From the NCBI GenBank assembly GCA_949292215.1, contig CASEYW010000159.1:46772-110771 (forward strand): a stretch of 64,000 nucleotides of DNA. Reading direction: 5' to 3'. The stretch is from an uncultured bacterium. GTDB lineage: Bacteria > Verrucomicrobiota > Lentisphaeria > Victivallales > UBA1829. A model generated the notes under the pieces. The model made no database searches. It had not been told where the DNA came from and saw only the letters and a program-made list of their open reading frames with translations. The translations under genes and the position numbers were made by a program. Shown in pieces: positions 6,959 to 16,351 of the stretch. Position 1 is the stretch's first letter. Every line of letters starts with the position of its first letter.

Positions 6959-9823
6959 ATGAAAATCCCCCCATTCCTGAAAAAAGCTACCATTCGCATT
7001 CTCTGTCCTCTGGTTTTGTTTTTCTGCATGATGATCCCGCTCCATGCGGCGTCTCTCTCCTTCCGCGGAGGAAGCGCACAGATTGAACGCGGCGGCCTCG
7101 TCCGGCTCAATATGGGGAGCAGCGTCCCGCAGCTCTCTTTTGAAATGAAGATCGTCGTTCCCGAATGGAATTTCTGTTCCGTCGCGGACCGAAGTAAAAA
7201 TCTTGCGCAAAAAAAAGACGCAGCCGGAGAATCCTGGCAGGGATGGATTGAACTCCGAAAGAAAAGGCTGGAATATTCCGCCATCTTTTCCATCCGGAAT
7301 CAAATGCTTCACTGCGTTTATGAACTCCAGGTTCCGAACGGATTCCAAATGCAGGAACTCCCGCTGATTGTTTTTTCAGGCGGGAAAAAAGAAAAACCGG
7401 CGGCTCTTCTGCTGGGCGGCACGCTCTGTTCCACGGATTACAACGGAACCTACGGATGGGGTAATACCATTCGATTTGAACAACAGCAGATAACTGTGAG
7501 CATTGCAGGCGCTCAAAAATCGTTGTCGCTCTGGTCCTCCCCCGGAACATTCAATGTTCGCCTTCCCCTCGCCAGAGTTCCTGGAAAATCCGATACCTAC
7601 CGCATCGAATTCACCATCGCAGGAGAAAAGATCAAACTGGATCCCCCGATGGATATCCTGAAAGACGGGAAAAAATTTTATTTGCAGGCACTTTCTCAGC
7701 CTTCCGAACCGGAACTGGACCGCACTGAAGTACTGAAACTTCTGACCTCGGAAACATTCGACCGCAAAACCATGGATCGAGTGGAAAAATTTCTTGATTC
7801 GCGTGCCCGCTGTTATTCAATCGCGGATGAAGCGCGCCATCGGTCGATCCCGCTGGCGCCGGAACTCGGGAACGCGATCAAAAAAGCCTATGCCCAGCTC
7901 GGAAGACTGGATTTTCCGGCACTCTCCGCTACTCTGGACCAACTGGAAAAACAGGTTGCAGAGCTTCCTGATCCTGCCCCGCTGACCGCATTCAATCCCT
8001 ATACCTATCTCCGCGATTATACGCCGTTCGGATTCCGGAAACACCCGGAAGGAGTCTTTTTCTACGAACCCACTCCCTTTGATCTTCAGTATCAGGACGG
8101 CTTCCGTTTCCGTCTGCTCGAAGACAGGCGCATTCGCGAGATTTTCTGGAAATCGGTCGGACACCCCGATTTCCGCAAGATCAATTTTACAGAACCGGTT
8201 CAGGACATCACAGTGTCGCGAAACTGGACCGGTTCCCTCTGGCGGACCGCTGACGGAGTTGAATACCGATTCCATGTACTCACTCCGATGATGGATGTCG
8301 ATGGAATCAGAACCCTCACGCTGTCCGGATTCTCGACTCCCCCGGAACGATTGGAATACATCAATGAATTCGGAGTCGGAAATGCGGCTGTTTTCCAGGA
8401 AAAACGCGTCTGGAAGCTGAATCCGGAGAAAATCTCAAGGCCATTCCTGCTTCTGATGAACCGTCACTGGACCCTCGCTCTGCTGCCTGGAGCACGACCG
8501 ACTGAAGTCTCTTTTGAAAAAGGGGTTCTGAAAGTGACCATGACCCGGAAAAGCTATGTCGGAATTATCAAACTGCCGACCGCGAATCTTCATCCGGCGG
8601 AATATCCGCGCCAGGCGGAACTTTTCGCGGAAATCGCCGCCGCACCGCCGGTTTCCGTCCGGGAATGGATAAAAGACGGCAAGGCAACGTATGTCTACAC
8701 TCACAAAAAACGGAACAATGACTGGAACCTGAACCCCCGTCTGATCGCTCCGGTACCTCCGTTAATGACACTCGCCGGTGCCGACGCTCCCGATGCCGTG
8801 CGCACCGCAAAATTCCCGATGAAATACGGTCTCTGGCAATTTGCCGACGGCAGCACGGTAACGTGTACCATCCCCCGGAACCGTACGAATCTGCCGGTTC
8901 AACGCGGAGTCAACGTCTATTACCGCTCCCCGGAAGACCTGATCCGCCAGCACAAGGACGGCGCACACTGGATACGCCTTCACATGGGACGGGAAAAGAG
9001 TCTTCCGTCCGAAGAGGTCTGGAGCAAATTCGAACAGGCTCTCAAAACCGCCGCCGAACACAGGATTCCCCTTCTGATTGATCCTCACCACTTCTCCTTC
9101 GACATCAACTACGGGAAATCCTTTCCGCCGGATGGAATCGGACAGAAACGCTATGTGGAAACCTGGGAACGACTTGCAAAACTCTGCTCCCGCTACCCGG
9201 AAATCATTGCCGGCTATGATCTCTACAACGAACCGGGAGCAAAATGGGGATCGGAAAAAATCTGGAATGAACTGGAAAAACAATGCGTCGCCGCAATCCG
9301 CAAACACGATGCAAAAACACCGATCTATCTGACCGGTGTCGACATGGGGAATCCCTCCGGGTACTTCAGTTACCGCCCGCCTGAATTCAACGGAACGCGC
9401 GTTGTCACCTTCCATTTCTATACTCCCCACTCGTTCACGCACCAGAAGGTTTCACAGAACAACGCTCAGGCTCCGGGAGTCTTCTATCCCGGTTATGTCC
9501 CGGAAGGACGGAAAATCTATCTGTACGGAGACGCCCTGCTCTGGTTCGACCGCTGGAGCCTTGGTGCGGCACTGGCACCTGTTCTGGAGTTTCATGCGGA
9601 ATTCCGTCTTCCGATGCACTGCGGTGAATTCGGCGTGGTCGGCTGGGCGAACCGATCCTCCGAAGCCAGTGCGATCTGCTGGACTCGCGATGTAACGGAA
9701 ATCCTCGAACATGCCGGCTTCTCCTGGCATCTCTGGAACGGCGGATTCGGCATGGGCAACCGTTTCGTGCGGAAATACATGCACAAACTCTGGCAGGAAA
9801 CAGAACACGAAAAAACACGATAA
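6959..9823 (+). CDS. Secreted glycoside hydrolase, GH5-like catalytic domain
   Basis: About 954 aa with a signal peptide (positive start, then the hydrophobic run ILCPLVLFFCMMIPLHAAS). The first ~560 residues look like beta-rich accessory domains that I cannot assign. From about residue 640 a GH5-type (cellulase-family) barrel is clear: HWIRLHMGREK, PLLIDPHHFSF, then YDLYNEPGAKWG with the acid/base Glu at about 758, VVTFHFYTPHSFTH, and MHCGEFGVVGW with the nucleophile Glu at about 890. Members cleave beta-glucans, mannans and related polymers; the subfamily and substrate cannot be read here. I chose the ATG at 6959 (AGAAG upstream) over a GTG at 6950. It is followed after 17 bp by a GH27 gene, which would fit a galactomannan-like substrate, but that is inference. 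Confidence 0.85.
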   Translation: MKIPPFLKKATIRILCPLVLFFCMMIPLHAASLSFRGGSAQIERGGLVRLNMGSSVPQLSFEMKIVVPEWNFCSVADRSKNLAQKKDAAGESWQGWIELRKKRLEYSAIFSIRNQMLHCVYELQVPNGFQMQELPLIVFSGGKKEKPAALLLGGTLCSTDYNGTYGWGNTIRFEQQQITVSIAGAQKSLSLWSSPGTFNVRLPLARVPGKSDTYRIEFTIAGEKIKLDPPMDILKDGKKFYLQALSQPSEPELDRTEVLKLLTSETFDRKTMDRVEKFLDSRARCYSIADEARHRSIPLAPELGNAIKKAYAQLGRLDFPALSATLDQLEKQVAELPDPAPLTAFNPYTYLRDYTPFGFRKHPEGVFFYEPTPFDLQYQDGFRFRLLEDRRIREIFWKSVGHPDFRKINFTEPVQDITVSRNWTGSLWRTADGVEYRFHVLTPMMDVDGIRTLTLSGFSTPPERLEYINEFGVGNAAVFQEKRVWKLNPEKISRPFLLLMNRHWTLALLPGARPTEVSFEKGVLKVTMTRKSYVGIIKLPTANLHPAEYPRQAELFAEIAAAPPVSVREWIKDGKATYVYTHKKRNNDWNLNPRLIAPVPPLMTLAGADAPDAVRTAKFPMKYGLWQFADGSTVTCTIPRNRTNLPVQRGVNVYYRSPEDLIRQHKDGAHWIRLHMGREKSLPSEEVWSKFEQALKTAAEHRIPLLIDPHHFSFDINYGKSFPPDGIGQKRYVETWERLAKLCSRYPEIIAGYDLYNEPGAKWGSEKIWNELEKQCVAAIRKHDAKTPIYLTGVDMGNPSGYFSYRPPEFNGTRVVTFHFYTPHSFTHQKVSQNNAQAPGVFYPGYVPEGRKIYLYGDALLWFDRWSLGAALAPVLEFHAEFRLPMHCGEFGVVGWANRSSEASAICWTRDVTEILEHAGFSWHLWNGGFGMGNRFVRKYMHKLWQETEHEKTR

Positions 9824-9840
9824 TCCGAAAGGAAGAAACT

Positions 9841-10968
9841 ATGCTGCTCAATCTTCCCCCGATGGGGTGGAACAGTTGGAACACATTCGGAACGGATGTC
9901 TCCGAAACCGTAATTCTGGAAAACGCAACCGCCCTGATCACATCGGGGCTCGATAAACTCGGCTACCGCTATGTAGTCATCGACGATGGATGGTCCGAAC
10001 ACGAACGCGATCCCCGGACCCGGAAACTGCTTCCCTCCGGGAAAAAATTTCCCGGCGGCATCCCCGTCCTCGCAGAGAAACTTCACCGGATGGGTCTGAA
10101 ACTCGGTATTTATTCCTGCGCCGGGGTCATGACCTGCGCCCGCTATCCGGGCAGTTTCGGATTCGAATTCCTGGATGCGAAAACGTTCGCCGAGTGGGGA
10201 GTCGATTTTCTGAAATATGATTTCTGTCACAAACCCGAAACATCAAACGGGCCTCTGCTCTACCGGCGCATGGGAAACGCCCTGCGCCTCAGCGGACGCG
10301 AGATTCTCTTCTCCGCCTGCAACTGGGGGTTCGATCATGCAGGGGAATGGATGCGGGCGGCAGGTGCGCACATGTACCGCTCCGGCGGGGATATGCACGA
10401 CAACCCTGTCTCCATGCGTGACATCGTCACGCCACAGCTGGACAAGCTCTGCTTTTCCGGCCCCCAGTGCTTCAACGACCTCGATATGCTGACAATCGGC
10501 ATGTTCGGACGCGGTCACGTCGGAACCTCCGGCGGCTCCATGGACCACTACCGGACCCAGATGGGAATCTGGTGCATCGTCGGAAGCCCTCTCTTTCTTG
10601 GATGCGATCTGCGCAATATGGATGCGGAAACCCTGACACTGATTTCCAACCGGACTCTGCTTGATATCAATCAGGACCCGGAATGCCGCCAGCCGTTCGT
10701 CATGCGCAGAGATCCGGGCGGAGTCCTGATGACGAAACTGCTCGCAAACGGCGATCTGGCGATCGGATTCTTCAACCTTACCAATGCTGATCTCAGCCTG
10801 ACCCTGCTGATGGAAGACATCGGATTCCCTGTCGGATGCGGAATTTCCCTGCGCCTGAAAGACGCATTCAGCGCGGATGACGCAGGAAGCATCGTTCTGG
10901 AACGAACCGAATCTCTCCCGCCCTACGGCTGCAAAGTCTACCGGGCGACACCGGAGTTTAACAAATGA
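9841..10968 (+). CDS. Alpha-galactosidase-like enzyme, glycoside hydrolase family 27
   Basis: A 375-aa protein without signal peptide, the usual length for a GH27 catalytic domain plus its small C-terminal beta domain. It opens with PPMGWNSWNTF, the family hallmark, followed by YVVIDDGW, GLKLGIYSCAG, and FLKYDFCH, in which Asp 127 is the nucleophile. RSGGDMHDN corresponds to the region of the acid/base Asp, and DLDMLTIG is another conserved stretch. The family removes terminal alpha-galactose (some members alpha-GalNAc or beta-L-arabinopyranose) with retention. Being cytoplasmic, it would act on imported oligosaccharides released by the secreted GH5 enzyme next door. AAAGGAAG precedes the start; the 3' end overlaps the next small gene by 4 bp. 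Confidence 0.92.
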   Translation: MLLNLPPMGWNSWNTFGTDVSETVILENATALITSGLDKLGYRYVVIDDGWSEHERDPRTRKLLPSGKKFPGGIPVLAEKLHRMGLKLGIYSCAGVMTCARYPGSFGFEFLDAKTFAEWGVDFLKYDFCHKPETSNGPLLYRRMGNALRLSGREILFSACNWGFDHAGEWMRAAGAHMYRSGGDMHDNPVSMRDIVTPQLDKLCFSGPQCFNDLDMLTIGMFGRGHVGTSGGSMDHYRTQMGIWCIVGSPLFLGCDLRNMDAETLTLISNRTLLDINQDPECRQPFVMRRDPGGVLMTKLLANGDLAIGFFNLTNADLSLTLLMEDIGFPVGCGISLRLKDAFSADDAGSIVLERTESLPPYGCKVYRATPEFNK

Positions 10969-11222
10969 ACTGCCGGCGCTGCGGCAAAGAGCTGAATATG
11001 GATGATGTCGGCCTCAGTCGGAAAATGATCCATCGTGCCACAATTCAATGTTTCTGCGTGGAGTGTCTAGCGGATCATTTTGAGCTGCCGGCGAAAATCC
11101 TCTATGAACAGATCGAACGGTACCGTGCGGCCGGCTGTTCCCTGTTTCCTCCCGCTCCGTCCTCGCGGCTTTCGATGCAAAGGAGAAAGAGCCCCGAATC
11201 TCCGAATCCGGAGTTGAAATGA
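10965..11222 (+). CDS. Small Cys-rich protein, probable zinc-binding
   Basis: An 85-aa protein that I do not recognise. It starts inside the stop codon of the GH27 gene (ATGA overlap), so it should be translationally coupled. The N-terminal half has CRRCGKEL (CxxC) and then CFCVECLADHF (CxCxxC), a pattern that could bind one zinc ion. The C-terminal ~30 residues are basic and Pro/Ser-rich, probably disordered. A role as a small regulator or adaptor is possible, but nothing in the sequence proves it. Confidence 0.6.
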   Translation: MNCRRCGKELNMDDVGLSRKMIHRATIQCFCVECLADHFELPAKILYEQIERYRAAGCSLFPPAPSSRLSMQRRKSPESPNPELK

Positions 11223-11283
11223 GAAGGAAGTTGCAGTAGAGTATTTGCCGGAGAAAGTCTGCGGATTCAAAGAGAGGCAAAGA

Positions 11284-12030
11284 ATGAGTGAAAATCAAAT
11301 CCTCCCGGTCTGGAAGGAACAGTTCCGCGTCCGGCATTCGGAAGTCACACGGAACGGATTTCTGCGTACGGACGTCTTTTTCGACTACATGCAGGAAGTG
11401 GCGGCGAATCATGCAAAACACATCGGAGTCGGTCTGGAAGCGTTGAACTCCATCGGACTGATGTGGGTTCTTTCGCGTCTGAAACTTCAGGTATTCCGCA
11501 CGCCGCTTCTCGGGGAAACGGTTGCCGTCACGACCTGGCCTTCCGGAATCGAACGTCTGTTTGCAACGCGTGAATTTCTTCTGGCAGATGAAAACGGTGA
11601 AACCGTTGCCCGCGCCTCAAGCTGCTGGATCCTTCTCGACAAAACCAGAATGCATCCGCGGAAAGTCCTGGAAACTCTTCCCGCAAAACTGCCGGACAAC
11701 AGCGCCCGGAAACGGAACTTCACAAACCTCGACAAACTCCCGCGTCTGCCGGTTTCCCATCCGGTCCGAATCCAGATTCCGGAATCCATGATCGACGTCA
11801 ATCAACACATGAACAATGCCCGTTATATTGCCGGAATGTTCGACTGGCTCGCAGAAACATGCCGGATGGCTCCGCAGATTGCAGAAGTGCAGGTCAATTT
11901 CATTGCAGGCACCGCCGCGGGTGCTCTTCTGGAAACGGCCGGAACCATCGAAGGAAAGAACTTCTATATTGAAAGCGTTCTCGGCACGGAACCGCATTTT
12001 CAGGCGGCCGGAATCCTGCTGGAATCCTGA
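11284..12030 (+). CDS. Acyl-ACP thioesterase family protein
   Basis: About 248 aa with the two tandem hotdog domains of the FatA/FatB-type acyl-[acyl-carrier-protein] thioesterases. Domain 1 runs from FRVRHSEVTRNGFLRTDVFF through MWVLSRLKLQVFRTPLLGE and TWPSGIERLFATREF. Domain 2 contains MIDVNQHMNNARYIAGMFDW, where the Asn and His are the catalytic-site residues known from this family. It hydrolyses acyl-ACP to free fatty acid. I take the ATG at 11284, preceded by AGAGAGG, over an upstream TTG at 11245. It stands alone between the glycan locus and leuA, on the same strand, and is cytoplasmic. Confidence 0.87.
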   Translation: MSENQILPVWKEQFRVRHSEVTRNGFLRTDVFFDYMQEVAANHAKHIGVGLEALNSIGLMWVLSRLKLQVFRTPLLGETVAVTTWPSGIERLFATREFLLADENGETVARASSCWILLDKTRMHPRKVLETLPAKLPDNSARKRNFTNLDKLPRLPVSHPVRIQIPESMIDVNQHMNNARYIAGMFDWLAETCRMAPQIAEVQVNFIAGTAAGALLETAGTIEGKNFYIESVLGTEPHFQAAGILLES

Positions 12031-12134
12031 CGGCAGCCGTTTCCGACACAATCCGTTCCATGTTCTCTCTGCCGGAAGACTGCCATTGCCGCGCGTTTTC
12101 CCACGGACATCCTGAAAAAAAATCGTTTTCCGCT

Positions 12135-12163
12135 TTGCATTTCCCATTCGCATGGTATATTAT
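12135..12163 (+). promoter_or_regulatory. Possible sigma70 promoter upstream of leuA
   Basis: TTGCAT (12135-12140), a 17-bp spacer and TATTAT (12158-12163) lie about 70 bp before the leuA start in a 200-bp gene-free stretch. The match to consensus is moderate, and no leader peptide or T-box was recognised. Confidence 0.45.
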
Positions 12164-12231
12164 CGTTTACGAAATTATTTTACAGAGCAGGCGGAACCAG
12201 AAGAGTCCGCGGAAATACAGGTGAAGCATTT

Positions 12232-13941
12232 ATGAACCCGAAATACAAGAGCCCCGCAAGAATCCCGCTGGCGAAACGGGACTGGATTGAGCGGGAACTG
12301 ACTGTCGCCCCCGCCTGGTGTTCCGTCGATCTGCGCGACGGCAACCAGGCCCTTCCGATGCCAATGAATCCGGCAAAAAAACTCGAATATTTCAAACTGC
12401 TGGCAGAAATCGGATTCCGGGAGATCGAAGTCTCATTTCCCTCCGCCTCGCAGGACGACTTCGAATTCACGCGCGAACTGATCGAGGGAAATCATATTCC
12501 CGACGGTGTCAGAATCAGCGTTCTTACACAGATGCGCGAAAATCTCATCCGCCGGACGGTGGAATCGCTCAAAGGAGTCCGGAAAGCGACCCTTCACGCC
12601 TATCTGGCGACCTCCGATCTTCACGGGCGGATCGTATTCGGCAAATCCCGGGAAGAACTCAAGAAAATGGCCGTAGAAGGGACTAAGCTGGTCAAGCGCC
12701 TCGTGGAGGAAGCAGGCATGAAAGAGGTTCTCGCCTATGAGTTCTCCCCGGAAGAATTCACGGACAGCGATATCGATTTCTGTCTGGACCTCTGCATCGC
12801 CGTCAAAGAAGCATGGGGAAAATCCGCCAAGAATGATTTCATTCTGAATCTTCCCGCGACCGTTGAACGCAGACCTCCATGGCATTACGCGGACATGATC
12901 GCCTATTTCATCCGGAAATATCCTTATCTGGAAGAGACAACCATCAGCGTTCATTCCCATAACGATCAGGGATGTGCCGTGGCATCTACGGAAATGACGC
13001 TCCTCGCCGGAGCGGAACGCGTCGAAGGGACCTTGTTCGGTCACGGAGAGCGAACCGGAAATGTTGATATTGTCACCATGGCCCTGAACTTGAAATCACT
13101 GGGAATCGATCCGAAACTGGATTTTTCGAATCTGCCGAAGGTCGTAAAAGCGGTGGAGGAAGCCAGCGGAATCGAAGTGCATCAGCGCCATCCGTATGCC
13201 GGACAGCTCGTCTTCACCGCATTCTCCGGTTCCCATCAGGACGCGATCCGGAAAGGGTTCGAAAAACGGAAAGAATCGGAGGAGCTCTTCGGAGTCGGCT
13301 GGAAAATGCCTTACCTGCACATTGATCCGGCGGATGTCGGGCGCACGTATGAGAAACTGATCCGCATCAACAGCCAGTCGGGCAAGGGAGGAATCGTCTA
13401 TGTGCTTGAACACGACTACGGAATCCATCCGCCCAAAAACATGCACGCGGAAATCGGCGCGGCTGTTCAGCGCTACACCGACCGGAAAGGCGATGAAATT
13501 GATGCCGCCGAACTCATTCAGGTTTTCCGTGAAGACTTTGTATGCGTCAAGGGCCCCCTGGAACTCATAAAATACACGCGGGTCCCGAACTCCGAAGAGG
13601 CGGACGACACCGCCACGGTACAGGTTCGCCTCTCCATTCTTTTCCAGGGAAAACCGCTTGAGATTACCGGCATTGGCAATGGGCCGATCTCGGCAACGGT
13701 TCATGCAATCCGGAACAATGCCTCTCTGTATGATTTCATTCTGGAAGACTTTTCCGAACAGACGCTCGGAGGAACCGCCGACGCCAAAGCCATTGCCTAC
13801 GTTGGAATCCGCCGGAAATCCGACAACCGTCTTTTCTACGGAGCAGGTGAACACCCGAATATTGATCAGGCGGCAATTCTGGCGCTCTTCACAGCGATCA
13901 ACAAAGCAATGAATGACGAAGCGAAAGCCGCCGGACAATGA
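12232..13941 (+). CDS. leuA: 2-isopropylmalate synthase
   Basis: A 569-aa protein, the length of the long (type 2, Corynebacterium/yeast-like) LeuA. It condenses acetyl-CoA with 2-oxoisovalerate, the first step of leucine synthesis. The catalytic barrel shows WCSVDLRDGNQAL (metal-binding Asp and substrate-binding Arg), GFREIEVSFPSASQDDFEF, TTISVHSHNDQGCAVA (metal-binding His pair) and VEGTLFGHGERTGNVD, in which the Gly-x-Gly-Glu-Arg-x-Gly-Asn motif is conserved. Residues from about 440 form the C-terminal regulatory domain that binds leucine (LGGTADAKAIAYVGI near the end). AGGTGA lies ahead of the ATG. Its stop codon overlaps the next start by 4 bp. Confidence 0.95.
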   Translation: MNPKYKSPARIPLAKRDWIERELTVAPAWCSVDLRDGNQALPMPMNPAKKLEYFKLLAEIGFREIEVSFPSASQDDFEFTRELIEGNHIPDGVRISVLTQMRENLIRRTVESLKGVRKATLHAYLATSDLHGRIVFGKSREELKKMAVEGTKLVKRLVEEAGMKEVLAYEFSPEEFTDSDIDFCLDLCIAVKEAWGKSAKNDFILNLPATVERRPPWHYADMIAYFIRKYPYLEETTISVHSHNDQGCAVASTEMTLLAGAERVEGTLFGHGERTGNVDIVTMALNLKSLGIDPKLDFSNLPKVVKAVEEASGIEVHQRHPYAGQLVFTAFSGSHQDAIRKGFEKRKESEELFGVGWKMPYLHIDPADVGRTYEKLIRINSQSGKGGIVYVLEHDYGIHPPKNMHAEIGAAVQRYTDRKGDEIDAAELIQVFREDFVCVKGPLELIKYTRVPNSEEADDTATVQVRLSILFQGKPLEITGIGNGPISATVHAIRNNASLYDFILEDFSEQTLGGTADAKAIAYVGIRRKSDNRLFYGAGEHPNIDQAAILALFTAINKAMNDEAKAAGQ

Positions 13942-15143
13942 AAAAGTACGCAACAGTCCTCAGCATTCTGATTGTCATTATCGTGATTCACGCGATTGTG
14001 CTGTTCTCCTGCGTTTATTCGCAGAAAGATGCAGTCGCGAGAGCGAAAGCACTCGGAAAAGAGGCTGATGCACCGAGAAAAACCGAGCCGGAATTCGTCA
14101 TTGATCCGACGCCGGTGCAGTCGGACCCCATCCAGACTTCTACACGGACTCTGCCCGCAGCCCCGCCGATCCCGGTCAACCACAATCATGGGAAGCCGTT
14201 CATCTATCAGTATGCGGTCAACGGCAACATTCCCGCCCTGCCCGGCAGCCGGAATGCCACTTCGGGAATCCTGGTTGATCTCAATACAAGGAACGTGCTG
14301 TGGTCAAAGAATCCGCGCAATGCGTACCCGATCGCCTCCATGACAAAGATCATGACCTGTCTCATTGCCTACGAAGACACCCTTTCCGGAAGAAACGGAC
14401 TGACGCTTGATACCCCGATCAAAGTCTCCACGGCAGCAATGAAAATCGGCGGCAGTCAGGTTTATCTGGATACCCGGGAAACTTTTTCTCTTCGCGATCT
14501 GCTGAAAGCCTCCATCATTAAAAGCGCGAACGATGCCGCTTATCTGATCGCGGAATACGTCGGTCAAGGCAGTGTTCCTGCTTTCGTCAGGCGGATGAAC
14601 GAACGCGCTGCCCAGATTCATATGGCGAATACGCGTTTTCACAATCCTCATGGACTCCCGGGTGCGAAAGCCTCGCTGGACAACGTTTCCAGTCCGGAAG
14701 GAATGGCGCGTCTTGCGGAAGAGGCTCTGCTGCATCCGCAGTTGATGCAGTGGGCATCCACCTGGATGGATACCTTCCGTGAACCGGGAACAAAAGGATT
14801 CATGAAAATTAAAAATCACAATTATCTGATCAAGGGTTCGCCGGAAGCAGCACCAGGCGTGGACGGATTAAAAACGGGCTTTATCAATCGGGCGGGATTC
14901 TGTCTTACCGCAACCTGCCTGCGTGACAACCGCCGTCTGGTGGCGGTCGTCACAGGATACCCGCTGCGCAAGGAACGCGATCGTTTTGTCCGCCAGCTTC
15001 TCGACTGGGGATACGCCCGCGCCGCCGATCCGGCCGCCGCCCTCGTAAACGATCGGAAAGCTTCCGTTAAGAAATCCCCATCGCGAAATACGAAAAAGAA
15101 AACGGTGAAAAAAACTTCCACAGCCAGAAAAAAAACACAATAA
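13938..15143 (+). CDS. D-alanyl-D-alanine carboxypeptidase (PBP5/DacA-like, peptidase S11)
   Basis: A 401-aa protein anchored by an N-terminal hydrophobic helix (TVLSILIVIIVIHAIVLFS). The three penicillin-binding motifs are present: SMTK (S134 nucleophile, K137), SAN at about 196-198 and KTG at about 312-314. Flanking stretches such as GSQVYLDTRETFSLRDLL and NPHGLPG are typical of peptidase S11. It trims the terminal D-Ala from peptidoglycan pentapeptides outside the cytoplasmic membrane. The last ~40 residues are very Lys/Thr-rich (SVKKSPSRNTKKKTVKKT) and may bind the negatively charged wall or membrane; this replaces the usual C-terminal amphipathic anchor. The gene starts within the leuA stop codon, which couples the two without an obvious functional link. 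Confidence 0.9.
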   Translation: MKKYATVLSILIVIIVIHAIVLFSCVYSQKDAVARAKALGKEADAPRKTEPEFVIDPTPVQSDPIQTSTRTLPAAPPIPVNHNHGKPFIYQYAVNGNIPALPGSRNATSGILVDLNTRNVLWSKNPRNAYPIASMTKIMTCLIAYEDTLSGRNGLTLDTPIKVSTAAMKIGGSQVYLDTRETFSLRDLLKASIIKSANDAAYLIAEYVGQGSVPAFVRRMNERAAQIHMANTRFHNPHGLPGAKASLDNVSSPEGMARLAEEALLHPQLMQWASTWMDTFREPGTKGFMKIKNHNYLIKGSPEAAPGVDGLKTGFINRAGFCLTATCLRDNRRLVAVVTGYPLRKERDRFVRQLLDWGYARAADPAAALVNDRKASVKKSPSRNTKKKTVKKTSTARKKTQ

Positions 15144-15252
15144 TCCGGACCGTCGCAACTCGGGTCGCATCCGGAAGCATTCCCGATGACCTCTCCGGAA
15201 AATGATATGCGGGAAACCGATAACAAAACAAGATTTCATCAGTGAGGTGAGT

Positions 15253-16113
15253 ATGAAGATCGGAATGATTGTGGAATCGCTGCGCTGTCCGCTGGAAACA
15301 GGAATTCCGCGTGCGCGTGAACTCGGGGCGGATGGAATTCAGATCTATGCGGTCAGTCCGTATCTCAACATGCTGAACGATCCGCCCGACAAACTGAAAG
15401 CTCTGAAAGAGATTGCGGAAAAAAACGGACTGGTATTCTCAGCAGTCTGTTCCGATCTCGGTGGACACGGCTTTTCTGATCCGCCGGGCAATCCGGACCG
15501 TATTGAAAAGACCCGCCGAATCATGGAGGCATCCCATCTCTTCCAGACGAATGTACTCACGACACACATCGGAGTCGTCCCGGCAGACCGGGATTCAAAA
15601 CTGTATGCGGAGGTTGTCGAAACGCTTCGAACAGTCGGCGCACTTGCCGTTGACAACGGAATGGTGCTCGCAATCGAAACCGGCCCCGAATCACCGGAAC
15701 AATTGAACCAGCTTCTGGTTGATGTTGACCACAGGGAAATCGGAGTAAATATGGATCCGGCAAATCTGGTGATGGTCCAGAACGCCGATGCGGCAGCAGC
15801 AGTCCGCCTGCTGGGAAAATTCATCGTCCATACGCATGCAAAAGATGGCATTCATATTCGGGACTGCGACCCGAAACGAGTCTACGATGCTTTCGCGGAA
15901 GGAGGATTCGATCAGCTGGTTGCAGAAACCGGCGAGCTCTTCCGGGAAGTGGAACTCGGCAGAGGACAAGTTGACTGGACCGACTATCTGAATGCGCTGA
16001 ATGAGGTTGGATACAATGGATTTCTGACCATCGAACGGGAAGTCGGCGCTCATCCGGAAAAAGACATTGCCGAAGCGGTTCAATTCCTCAAAGCTGAGAT
16101 CAGAAAAGTGTGA
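15253..16113 (+). CDS. Sugar phosphate isomerase/epimerase family protein
   Basis: A 286-aa protein of the xylose-isomerase-like TIM-barrel superfamily. Features are KIGMIVESLRCPLETGIPRA at the start, ARELGADGIQIYAV, FSAVCSDLGGHGFSDP, LTTHIGVVPADRD, LAIETGPESPEQL with a metal-ligand Glu, VNMDPANLVMV and IVHTHAKDGIHI with likely metal-binding His residues, and FLTIEREVG with a last Glu. The family includes isomerases, epimerases and endonuclease-IV-like enzymes acting on sugars; the exact substrate cannot be read. GAGGTGA precedes the chosen ATG, and an upstream ATG at 15202 lacks such a site. It is monocistronic by context. Confidence 0.85.
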   Translation: MKIGMIVESLRCPLETGIPRARELGADGIQIYAVSPYLNMLNDPPDKLKALKEIAEKNGLVFSAVCSDLGGHGFSDPPGNPDRIEKTRRIMEASHLFQTNVLTTHIGVVPADRDSKLYAEVVETLRTVGALAVDNGMVLAIETGPESPEQLNQLLVDVDHREIGVNMDPANLVMVQNADAAAAVRLLGKFIVHTHAKDGIHIRDCDPKRVYDAFAEGGFDQLVAETGELFREVELGRGQVDWTDYLNALNEVGYNGFLTIEREVGAHPEKDIAEAVQFLKAEIRKV

Positions 16114-16128
16114 AATGACACTTCCGAA

Positions 16129-16159
16129 TAAACCATATCATATACAATGCTATGGTTTA
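16129..16159. other. Inverted repeat downstream of the isomerase gene
   Basis: TAAACCATA and TATGGTTTA form a 9-bp stem with a 13-nt loop, 16 bp after the stop codon. A T-run follows only 43 bp later (16202-16222 region), so it is not a classical terminator. It may stabilise the transcript's 3' end. Confidence 0.4.
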
Positions 16160-16244
16160 CAGAAAAGGAATGTCAATGCCACGAGTTTTTTTCAGAAAAA
16201 ATACGAAATTTGTTGTTTTTTTTTGAAAAAAACTTTTTTCCGGG

Positions 16245-16273
16245 TTGATTCCAGCGGGTTTCCATGATATAAT
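16245..16273 (+). promoter_or_regulatory. Sigma70-type promoter of the ABC transporter operon
   Basis: TTGATT (16245-16250), a 17-bp spacer and a perfect TATAAT (16268-16273), 79 bp ahead of the ABC ATPase start. The region just upstream is very T/A-rich, which could serve as an UP-like element. Confidence 0.8.
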
Positions 16274-16351
16274 TTATGTGGAGTAAAATTTTTCAGGATT
16301 CAGTAATGGTGTGTTTTTTTACCGGAAAATAACCATGGAGAAGAATTGGTC

